From Bacillota bacterium (GTDB lineage: Bacteria; Bacillota; Clostridia; Christensenellales; Borkfalkiaceae), in contig QAKM01000104.1 in assembly GCA_003343805.1 (NCBI GenBank), forward strand, positions 1 through 9,732: 9,732 bases of DNA, given 5' to 3'. Below are positions 1 through 5,820 of this stretch, in pieces. Position numbers and translations under genes: made by a program. Every line of letters begins with the position of its first letter. The stretch's first letter is position 1. The notes beneath the pieces are model-generated. The model had not been told where the DNA came from. It ran no database searches and was given only the letters and a program-made list of their open reading frames with translations.

Positions 1-49
1 CGACCTGCTGATTACGAATCAGCTGCTCTACCGACTGAGCCACAGTAGC
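1..49 (-). tRNA. tRNA-Thr (anticodon CGU), 5' part only
   Basis: Reading the minus strand from 49 to 1 gives the first 49 nt of a tRNA. These are a 7-nt acceptor strand (GCTACTG), T8-G9, a D arm with GCTC/GAGC stem and AGTCGGTA loop, and an anticodon stem GCTGA/TCAGC around the loop TTCGTAA. The anticodon CGT (positions 14-16 on the plus strand) reads threonine codon ACG. The variable loop follows, and the T arm and 3' acceptor strand lie outside the window. Having C at position 34, it is not itself a substrate for the wobble-uridine enzymes encoded nearby. Confidence 0.93.
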
Positions 50-74
50 ATGCCTGCCTCAAGCACGCTCATAC

Positions 75-103
75 ATTATACGAAAAGACGAAAGAAAAAG
101 CAA
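75..103 (-). promoter_or_regulatory. Promoter of tRNA-Thr
   Basis: On the minus strand a -35 box TTGCTT (98-103) is separated by 17 nt from a perfect -10 box TATAAT (75-80). The predicted start near 68 leaves about 19 nt before the mature tRNA 5' end at 49, which is normal for a tRNA leader. Confidence 0.8.
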
Positions 104-121
104 GCGTTTTTCGATGTAATT

Positions 122-1024
122 TTACACTTTTTTTCCGCGCGGGACGAATAGTTTTACATTCCCGCGTTCCGCCGTGACTTCGATGCTTCCCGTTACGCCC
201 TCTTCGCCGTCGAAGTCCCATACAACGTTTTTTTCGGTCTCGATGTCGATGCGTTTTCCGCTCATGGTCAAGATATCCTTCTTCTTGACCTTGCAGCCGA
301 AGAGAAAGAGGGATGCGAGCGACAGATATTTTGTCAGCTTCTGGAGGAGATTGGGCCTCTTGGCCTGACGGATCACGACGACTTCGAGCTTTCCGTCGTT
401 CATGCTCCCTTCGCGGTTGATGGGGAAACCGGCGACGGAGCGTCCGTTGAGGACAAATACAAGCACCGCCGAGGTCTCGATGGACTTTCCGTCGCAGTTG
501 ATCTTGAGGGGGAATACCTGAAAGTCAAGGTTGTGTAGGACGGCCTCGACCGCATAAGCAGCCGCCCCCATCACGCGCTTCATGGCCTGCGGAGTCGTGT
601 AGGTGGCGCTGGTGAAGGCGCCCGCCGCCACGATATACATGGCGCGCCGTTCCCCGATCTTCATGCAGTCGAGCCGCTCGGCACGGCCGCTTAAGATGAC
701 GTTGAGTGCGCCCTTGATATTCCTCGGGATGCCGAGCGAGCGTGCGACGTCGTTGACCGTTCCCGTGGGAAGATATCCGAGCGGCGTCTCACTCCCCTCT
801 GCCGCCTGCAACACGTCGTTGAATGTGCCGTCTCCGCCGGAAAAGACGACGGCATCGTATGTGCTCATCCCCTCCCGGACGTGCGTCATCAGCTCGTCCG
901 CGCTTGTTGTGCAGACGATATCCACCTGCTGATAGCGGCGGGAAAGGCGTCTTTTGATGAGGGGCAGCTTCCTTGCGACGGTCCCGCGTCCGCTTCCTTC
1001 GTGATAGAGAAAGAGACAGCGCAT
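122..1024 (-). CDS. Diacylglycerol kinase-family (YegS/DagK/BmrU-like) lipid kinase
   Basis: This is a 300-aa soluble kinase of the diacylglycerol kinase catalytic superfamily. The family transfers phosphate from ATP to lipid alcohols such as diacylglycerol, in phospholipid recycling at the cytoplasmic membrane face. Visible signatures are an N-terminal HEGSGRG (residues 8-14, variant of the NPxSG loop), the nucleotide-binding GGDGTFND (63-70), and PTGTVNDVARSLGIP (86-100). A C-terminal beta domain ends in WDFDGEEG-type residues. The length is typical. A longer open frame reaches 1078, but the start at 1024 is preferred: AGGAG (1033-1037) lies 8 nt upstream and the ATG follows the stop of the U32 gene with a 1-nt gap (TGAGATG). 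It is the last gene of the operon. No convincing terminator is seen between its stop and the tRNA promoter. The exact lipid substrate cannot be read from sequence. Confidence 0.88.
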   Translation of the reverse strand: MRCLFLYHEGSGRGTVARKLPLIKRRLSRRYQQVDIVCTTSADELMTHVREGMSTYDAVVFSGGDGTFNDVLQAAEGSETPLGYLPTGTVNDVARSLGIPRNIKGALNVILSGRAERLDCMKIGERRAMYIVAAGAFTSATYTTPQAMKRVMGAAAYAVEAVLHNLDFQVFPLKINCDGKSIETSAVLVFVLNGRSVAGFPINREGSMNDGKLEVVVIRQAKRPNLLQKLTKYLSLASLFLFGCKVKKKDILTMSGKRIDIETEKNVVWDFDGEEGVTGSIEVTAERGNVKLFVPRGKKV

Positions 1025-1025
1025 C

Positions 1026-2255
1026 TCAGCGTCTCCTGCGCAGGATGTCGCCCGCACGAAGCGCATAAGGACACGCAAAAGAGACTACTTCCTGTACGCG
1101 CTTGGCGTCCGCGCAGGGGGCGCCCGCACTGTCCTTCATGTCTTTTACGATGATCTGTTTTCCGAAGGCATCGGAGGGAGACAGGATCTCCAGGGTATCC
1201 CCTTCATAAAAGCGCGTGCGCATTTCGGCATACACGCGGCCGGGCCGTGCAGGGGTGCCGTCGAGGCCGTTTTCAGGGCCTTTATAGCCTCTGACGACGG
1301 CGATGAACTCGCACATTCCCTTGGTTTGGGAATTGTCGTAAGAGACCGTCTTGCAGTTGTCTCCCAGCATATAGGCGGTCGTATAGTCGCGGTGGGCGGC
1401 ACAGGAGAGTTCCTCTTGCAGCGCTTGGACATCGCCTCCGTCCAGGATGCGGCGATAGGCGTTGACGACGGTCGCCAGGTAGTACTCGCTCTTCATGCGC
1501 CCCTCGATCTTGAAGGAGCAGATGCCGGCATCCTCGAGCTCCTTGAGGTGCGCGCTCATGTTGAGGTCCTTGCTGTTGAGTAAATACGTCCCCTTTTCGT
1601 CCTCCTGTACTTCCGTCCAGCCGTCATTTTTGCATTCGTGGGTGCGGATCTCATAGCGATAACGGCACGCCTGTACGCAGGCACCGCGGTTGGAGGAGCG
1701 GCCGTCGAGATAGTCGGAAAGCAGGCATCTGCCGCTGTAGGAGATGCACATGGCCCCGTGTATGAAGGCCTCAAGTTCGAGCCCGGGGTTTTCTTCATGG
1801 ATCTTTGCGATCTCCTCCATGGAGAGTTCGCGTGCGAGCACCACGCGGCTTGCACCGAGTTCCTTCCACATGGCGGCCGACTGGCTGTTCGTCGTATTCG
1901 CCTGCGTGGAGATGTGGATGGGAAGATCGGGAGCCGCCTTTCTGCACGCACGGAAGACGCCGAGATCGGAGATGAGCACGGCGTCCGCTCCGAGATGCTC
2001 CAGGGTGCGGAAATACTCCGTCAACTGCTCAAAGTCTGTGTTTCGCGCAAAGATATTGACGGCAACATACACCTTTTTCCCGCGCGCGTGGGCATAGGCG
2101 ATGCCCTCCGCCAGCTCTTCATCGGTAAAATTGTCGGCGAAGGTGCGCAGGGAAAAGCTCTTCCCGCCCACATAGACGGCATCCGCGCCGTAGTAGAATG
2201 CAAGTTTTAACTTGTTGAGATTGCCTGCCGGGGCAAGCAGTTCGGGTCTTGTCAT
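1026..2255 (-). CDS. trhP: U32-family tRNA hydroxylation protein (TrhP/YrrO/YegQ-like)
   Basis: This is a 409-aa protein of the U32 family, historically called collagenase-like peptidases. TrhP members act with prephenate in hydroxylating wobble uridine of tRNA to ho5U34. The N-terminal opening PELLAPAGNLNKLK and the GADAVYVGG stretch (23-31) are typical of the TIM-barrel-like core. The family signature runs from EAFIHGAMC (162-170) through YSGRC (173-177), GRSSNRGAC (185-193) and QACR. Cysteines 170, 177 and 193 are candidates for the Fe-S cluster, with C197 or C246 as a possible fourth ligand; KIEGRMKSEYY follows at 249-259. A C-terminal beta domain follows from about 310. The start is supported by GGAGG (2262-2266) 6 nt upstream. 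The gene begins 1 nt after the kinase stop. Assignment to TrhP rather than another U32 subfamily (RlhA, UbiU/V, peptidase) rests on overall likeness and the neighbouring trmR. Only one U32 gene is present here, while B. subtilis has two in tandem. Confidence 0.85.
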   Translation of the reverse strand: MTRPELLAPAGNLNKLKLAFYYGADAVYVGGKSFSLRTFADNFTDEELAEGIAYAHARGKKVYVAVNIFARNTDFEQLTEYFRTLEHLGADAVLISDLGVFRACRKAAPDLPIHISTQANTTNSQSAAMWKELGASRVVLARELSMEEIAKIHEENPGLELEAFIHGAMCISYSGRCLLSDYLDGRSSNRGACVQACRYRYEIRTHECKNDGWTEVQEDEKGTYLLNSKDLNMSAHLKELEDAGICSFKIEGRMKSEYYLATVVNAYRRILDGGDVQALQEELSCAAHRDYTTAYMLGDNCKTVSYDNSQTKGMCEFIAVVRGYKGPENGLDGTPARPGRVYAEMRTRFYEGDTLEILSPSDAFGKQIIVKDMKDSAGAPCADAKRVQEVVSFACPYALRAGDILRRRR

Positions 2256-2256
2256 G

Positions 2257-2772
2257 TCAGTCCTCCCGATGGGATACGATGTAGTTCAAGATCGTTTCGG
2301 CACATTCTTCGGGCGATCTGCCGTCGGTTATAAGTTTCAGCCCGCCGAAATCGGCTTGATAATCGGGCAGATAAGAGAGCGCCCGCTCGAAGCCATCCTG
2401 GGTGCGCAGCCCTGCCGCGATGTCCTTTTGAAAGCGCTCCCGCAGCGTTTCCTCCGATGCGGTCAGGGTCACAAACAGGCATTTCCCCCGCTCTGTCATG
2501 CGGGAAAGGACGGCGTTGCGGATCTCTCTTTTATTCATCACCCAGGAAAAGAGGATAAGATCGACGTCGGGGCTTCTCAGATATCCGTCAAGAAGATGCG
2601 CAATGTTATGAATGATGAGCGCCTTGCTCTCCTCTGTGACGCGGAAGGGATGCACCTGATAGCACCAATCTCCGTCGAGGTAGGCGCAGCGGTCAAACTT
2701 CTGCTGTAAAATGGTTGCAACGGTGCTCTTTCCGACGCCCATCGGCCCGTTGAGAAAGATCAGCGGTTTCAT
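2257..2772 (-). CDS. Small P-loop nucleotide/small-molecule kinase of unknown substrate
   Basis: This is a 171-aa single-domain P-loop NTPase with the fold features of small kinases (AAA_33 / chloramphenicol phosphotransferase-like). The Walker A motif GPMGVGKST occupies residues 9-17, with K15 and S16 binding ATP. A conserved YLDGDW (31-36) supplies two acidic residues where such kinases hold substrate or Mg. The stretch LILFSWVMNKREI (72-84) looks like a Walker-B-type strand and following helix. The segment ASEETLRERFQKD and the downstream arginines (R113, R124, R130) resemble a LID region. The ATG overlaps the trmR stop (ATGA at 2772-2769), and no good Shine-Dalgarno is visible upstream, so translation is probably coupled to trmR. 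It sits between two consecutive enzymes of the mo5U34 tRNA modification route, and its downstream neighbour starts 1 nt later. I recognise a conserved small Bacillota kinase family but know of no established function. A tRNA-related role is inference from position only. Confidence 0.8.
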   Translation of the reverse strand: MKPLIFLNGPMGVGKSTVATILQQKFDRCAYLDGDWCYQVHPFRVTEESKALIIHNIAHLLDGYLRSPDVDLILFSWVMNKREIRNAVLSRMTERGKCLFVTLTASEETLRERFQKDIAAGLRTQDGFERALSYLPDYQADFGGLKLITDGRSPEECAETILNYIVSHRED

Positions 2773-3365
2773 TTTATTTTTACGCTCACGGCGAGGCCTT
2801 CGCCGATGGGCAGCACCTCCGTCTCAAAGTCGGGATCTCCCTTTAAAAGCTCCAAATATTCGCGGATGTGTTCCACGAGCATCCTTCGCTTGTGCGGCAC
2901 GGGAACGGAACCGTCCACCCAGCCAAAGAGCAAGACGTCGTCCGAAAGCAAGATCCCTCCCTTTTTTAAGAGCCGTTTGCAGTCTGGCAGATAGCGGCGG
3001 TACTGCACCTTGGGACCGTCAAGAAAGATGAGATCGTATTCCCCCTGCAAGAGAGGCAGGATCTCGCCCGCATCGCCTTCATACAAAGCGGCACGCCCTT
3101 CAACGCCGAAGCGGCGGAAGTTCTCTCTGGCCGAGCGTGCGCGCTCTGCAACAAGCTCGATGGCCGTGAGATGCGCCTGCGGCTGCGACAGAAGCATCGC
3201 ACAGGAAGTGAGCCCTTCGGCCGCTCCGATCTCGAGGATGCGGGAAGGCTTCCGCTCCTTTGCGACGGAGAGGAGGTAGAAAAGCGTTTCGTCGGGCGTG
3301 GTTGGATCCCGCCCTTTTTTTGCTTCCTCGCGGAGGGCATATAGTTGATCAAAGAGTTCTTCCAT
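2769..3365 (-). CDS. trmR: tRNA 5-hydroxyuridine methyltransferase (TrmR/YrrM-like O-methyltransferase)
   Basis: This is a 198-aa SAM-dependent methyltransferase of the O-methyltransferase family 3 (COMT-like) fold. TrmR methylates ho5U34 to mo5U34 in tRNA, the step after TrhP or TrhO. Visible motifs are the SAM-binding LEIGAAEGL (44-52), acidic E70 in TAIEL, GDA at 97-99, DLIFLDGPK (111-119), and the metal-site region LLSDDVLLFGWV (139-150) with D142/D143. Length and motif spacing fit YrrM-type proteins. In B. subtilis yrrM also sits beside U32 genes, which supports the specific assignment. The ATG at 3365 has no close Shine-Dalgarno: AAAGGA lies about 24 nt upstream, beyond a 7-bp hairpin. 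The 3' end overlaps the kinase start by 4 nt. A general catechol-type O-methyltransferase role is possible but less likely given the neighbours. Confidence 0.85.
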   Translation of the reverse strand: MEELFDQLYALREEAKKGRDPTTPDETLFYLLSVAKERKPSRILEIGAAEGLTSCAMLLSQPQAHLTAIELVAERARSARENFRRFGVEGRAALYEGDAGEILPLLQGEYDLIFLDGPKVQYRRYLPDCKRLLKKGGILLSDDVLLFGWVDGSVPVPHKRRMLVEHIREYLELLKGDPDFETEVLPIGEGLAVSVKIK

Positions 3366-3372
3366 AGCAAGA

Positions 3373-3391
3373 GACCGCGGCTGGCGCGGTC
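3373..3391 (-). other. GC-rich hairpin between RNase J and trmR
   Basis: A perfect 7-bp inverted repeat GACCGCG/CGCGGTC (3373-3379 and 3385-3391) with a 5-nt loop lies in the 33-nt gap between the RNase J stop (3399-3401) and the trmR start (3365). On the minus strand it is followed by TCTTGCT, not a real T-tract, so it is a poor terminator. It could stabilise mRNA ends, act as a processing site, or set the distance between the AAAGGA (partly in the stem) and the trmR ATG. Confidence 0.6.
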
Positions 3392-3398
3392 CTTTCGT

Positions 3399-5429
3399 TT
3401 ACAGTTCCCGGACGACCGGAATGATCATCGGGGACTGCTTGGTCTTCTTGAAGAGATGGTTTTTGACGGCGCGCTTCAATGCGGCGGCCACATCCGAGGC
3501 GGCCGTCTGGGCATTGACGCTGTCGAGCGTCTTTTCGACGACGTTGCGAAGATCGCGCATGGAGGCCTGCTCGTCCTGGAACACGATGCCGCGGCATTCG
3601 AGGTCGGGATCGCCCAGGATGACACCGTTTGAGAGCACGACGGAGATGATGACGAGCCCCTCTTCGGACATCCGGAGACGGTCCTTGAGGGCTTCGCTCC
3701 TGCCGAAATCTTCAAATCCTTCGCCGTCGATGAGGCGTGCGCCGGCAGGGATGCTCTCTCCCTGGCGGAGCGCATCGTCCGTCACTTCGACGCAGGTGCC
3801 GATATCGGGGATGAAGATGCACGAGGAGCTCATGCCGAGTTCCTCTGCAAGCAGGGCGTGCCGCTTTAAGTGACGGTATTCGCCGTGCACGGGGATGAAG
3901 AACTTGGGATTTAACAGACTGTGCAGGATCTTGTGCTCTTCCTGGCAGGCGTGGCCCGAGACGTGGATCCTCTCGAGACTCTCGTAAACGACGTTGGCGC
4001 CCTTCTTGTAGAGGTTGTTGATGACGCTGTAGATCATGCGCTCGTTGCCCGGGATGGGGCTTGCCGAGATGATGATGGTGTCGTTGGAGCCGATCGTCAA
4101 CTTGTTGAATTCGCCTGCGGCCATGCGCGTGAGCGCGCTCATGGGCTCGCCCTGCGACCCCGTAGAGATGATGACGATCTCGCGGTCGAAATAGTTCTTG
4201 GTCTTTTCAACGTCGACGATGACGCCTTCGGGGATGGTCATCTCCCCGATCTTGAGGGCGGCTTCGACGACGTTGAACATACTGCGGCCGGAGAACGCCA
4301 CCTTGCGGCGGAATTTGACGGCAATATCGATGATCTGCTGCAAACGATGGACGTTGGAAGCGAACGTCGCGATGATGATGCGGCGGTCGGCATTCTCCGC
4401 AAAGAGATGCTCGAGCGTCGTTCCCACGACCTTTTCGCTCATCGTATAGCCGGGGCGCTCGATGTTGGTCGATTCTCCGAGATAGAGAAGCACGCCCTTC
4501 TTGCCGTATTCGGCGATCTCCGCAAGGTCGATGGGCTTGCCGGCAACGGGCGTCAGATCGATCTTGAAGTCGCCGCTGTGGAAGATGATCCCGTACGGCG
4601 TCTCGATGGCGAGCGCCATGGCTCCTGCGATGGAATGATTGACATTGACGAAGTTGACCGTGAAGCACCCGGCCTTGATGCGGTCCTTGGGGGCGACGGT
4701 GTGCTCGATCACGTTGTTCAAGCGGTGCTCGCGGAGCTTATTGTCGACGAGCGCCAGGGTCAGTTTGGACCCGTAGACAGGCGTCGAAGGATCAAGTTCC
4801 TTCATGAGATAAGGAACGCCGCCGATGTGATCTTCGTGGCCGTGCGTCAGAAAGACGCCGCGGATCTTATTCTTGTTCTGGACAAGATAAGTGATGTCGG
4901 GGAACACGAGGTCGATGCCCGGCATCTCTTCGGTCGGGAAAATGATGCCCGCGTCGATGACGATGATGTCGTTTCCGTACTCGATGGCGGTCATGTTCTT
5001 GCCGATCTCGCCGACACCGCCGAAGAAGAGCACTTTGATGGGTCTTTTCCGTTTCCCCTTCTGCACCTTCTCTTTCGCCTGCTTGGGAGCCTGTGCGGCT
5101 GCGGGAGCCGTGGCCTTTTCTCCGCGCTTTTTGGGCTGCTGTGCATTCCGGCCCTTTGCGGGCGTTTCCTTTGCCGGTTGTTCCTCGGCCTTGGGTTCGG
5201 GGAGCTTGGTCCCCTTCCCTTTGGCGCGCGAACGGCGCTTTTGCTTGAGACCGGCTTCTTCCATTGCCTCTTTGCCGAAGAGCGATTTGTTCTCGCTTCG
5301 CTCCTCCTGCTGCTTGGCGGGAGCATTGCCCGCATTCTTCTTAGCCTGTTCGCGGTTATACGCCTCGATGCCGTTCAGAATGGCAAGCTCGATGGCGCTC
5401 CGTCCTTCGCTCTTTTTTTCTTTCTCCAA
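3399..5429 (-). CDS. rnj: Ribonuclease J (beta-CASP metallo-beta-lactamase RNase)
   Basis: RNase J is a 5'-3' exo- and endoribonuclease acting in mRNA decay and rRNA maturation. The chosen TTG start at 5429 gives 676 aa. It is preceded by AAAGGAG with 6 nt between AGGAG (5436-5440) and the start codon. The frame stays open to an ATG at 5615, but that segment overlaps the likely promoter and does not look like protein. The catalytic core begins near residue 130 (PIKVLFFGGVGEIGKNM). Zn ligands are visible in THGHEDHIGG (195-204: H196, H198, D200, H201), H265 (VNVNHS) and HSGDFK (284-289). Beta-CASP motifs include GESTNIERPG (318-327), TGSQGEP (423-429), HVSGHA (489-494) and PVHGEYRH (513-520). 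A C-terminal domain follows. Residues 1-129 form a Lys/Ala/Pro/Glu-rich extension absent from B. subtilis RNase J1 (555 aa) and probably disordered. It heads the operon. Confidence 0.95.
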   Translation of the reverse strand: MEKEKKSEGRSAIELAILNGIEAYNREQAKKNAGNAPAKQQEERSENKSLFGKEAMEEAGLKQKRRSRAKGKGTKLPEPKAEEQPAKETPAKGRNAQQPKKRGEKATAPAAAQAPKQAKEKVQKGKRKRPIKVLFFGGVGEIGKNMTAIEYGNDIIVIDAGIIFPTEEMPGIDLVFPDITYLVQNKNKIRGVFLTHGHEDHIGGVPYLMKELDPSTPVYGSKLTLALVDNKLREHRLNNVIEHTVAPKDRIKAGCFTVNFVNVNHSIAGAMALAIETPYGIIFHSGDFKIDLTPVAGKPIDLAEIAEYGKKGVLLYLGESTNIERPGYTMSEKVVGTTLEHLFAENADRRIIIATFASNVHRLQQIIDIAVKFRRKVAFSGRSMFNVVEAALKIGEMTIPEGVIVDVEKTKNYFDREIVIISTGSQGEPMSALTRMAAGEFNKLTIGSNDTIIISASPIPGNERMIYSVINNLYKKGANVVYESLERIHVSGHACQEEHKILHSLLNPKFFIPVHGEYRHLKRHALLAEELGMSSSCIFIPDIGTCVEVTDDALRQGESIPAGARLIDGEGFEDFGRSEALKDRLRMSEEGLVIISVVLSNGVILGDPDLECRGIVFQDEQASMRDLRNVVEKTLDSVNAQTAASDVAAALKRAVKNHLFKKTKQSPMIIPVVREL

Positions 5430-5590
5430 AAAATACTCCTTTGTCCGCAGGCACAACAAAGAAGAGAGAAAAGACCTCTCCTTCCCCTGTTTCCGATCCT
5501 TGCGGACGTTCTGTTCGGTTTTTTTATTGATTCCACGCTCGGCGTGAATGATTCTTATGCAGAGAGCCGCAAGACTTTTAACGGCTGTTT
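5430..5590 (-). promoter_or_regulatory. Long 5' leader of RNase J with competing stems
   Basis: About 160 nt separate the predicted transcription start from the TTG start codon. On the minus strand, segment A (5567-5573, CTTGCGG) can pair with segment B (5499-5507, GTCCGCAAG). Segment B can instead pair with segment C (5443-5449, TGCGGAC), which directly precedes the Shine-Dalgarno. A:B encloses a GC-capped hairpin (5530-5538 with 5542-5549, one bulge). B:C encloses a GAGAG/CTCTC hairpin. No terminator-like T-tract is present, so any control would act on translation or stability. Pairing is by eye only; each 7-bp match alone could be chance. Confidence 0.45.
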
Positions 5591-5595
5591 TTTCT

Positions 5596-5624
5596 ATTTT
5601 ACACGAAAAACGCATAAAAGTAAA
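5596..5624 (-). promoter_or_regulatory. Probable promoter of the RNase J operon
   Basis: On the minus strand a -35-like TTTACT (5619-5624) lies 17 nt from a -10 box TAAAAT (5596-5601), in an A/T-rich region. This is the only good promoter seen upstream of the five-gene minus-strand operon. It predicts a start near 5589 and a long leader. Confidence 0.6.
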
Positions 5625-5680
5625 TATCTTTTCCCCTTATTTTTGCGCAGAATTTGGAATTTCTACCATATTTTGTGGCG

Positions 5681-5710
5681 TTGACGACGAATTTGAAAAA
5701 ATGTCGTCAA
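5681..5710. promoter_or_regulatory. Dyad operator candidate upstream of serCA
   Basis: A perfect 8-bp inverted repeat TTGACGAC (5681-5688) and GTCGTCAA (5703-5710) has a 14-nt A/T-rich centre. It ends 4 nt before the serCA -35 box. The half-site centres are 22 bp apart, about two helical turns, as expected for a dimeric regulator touching one face of the DNA. The protein is unknown. Confidence 0.5.
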
Positions 5711-5714
5711 ATGC

Positions 5715-5743
5715 TTGCCAAACGGAACAAGAAGGTCTATAAT
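5715..5743 (+). promoter_or_regulatory. Promoter of serCA
   Basis: The -35 box TTGCCA (5715-5720), a 17-nt spacer and a perfect -10 box TATAAT (5738-5743) form a near-consensus sigma-A promoter. The predicted start near 5750 leaves a leader of about 70 nt before serC. Apart from a weak GCGG/CCGC pairing (5763-5766 with 5790-5793) I see no structured element in that leader. Confidence 0.85.
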
Positions 5744-5820
5744 AAATCTTAGTAACTTATACGCGGCAGGCGTCGATTTTATACGATTTCCGCAAATAAT
5801 TTTATATTTGGGAGGTAATT

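Noticed and set aside
50..124. Terminator after the lipid kinase gene
   Set aside because: The A-run/T-run near 94-113 can form only a weak A-T pairing with a few GC bases, and it overlaps the -35 region of the tRNA promoter. It is not convincing.
1025..1078. Longer lipid kinase starting at 1078
   Set aside because: The extra 18 residues would overlap the U32 gene and are not family-like, while the ATG at 1024 has AGGAG at 8 nt.
5430..5615. ATG start for RNase J at 5615
   Set aside because: The added 62 residues do not resemble protein from this family, the ATG lies upstream of the predicted transcription start, and the TTG at 5429 has a strong, well-spaced AAAGGAG.
3921..5684. Long plus-strand open frame antisense to RNase J (587 codons)
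   Set aside because: It is the reverse of a strongly recognisable RNase J gene. Its translation is Asp/Val/Gly-rich then hydrophobic with no family likeness, and it has no ribosome binding site. It arises from codon bias.
5744..5820. Serine or glycine riboswitch or T-box in the serC leader
   Set aside because: The leader is only about 70 nt, has no T-box sequence, no terminator and only a weak pairing.
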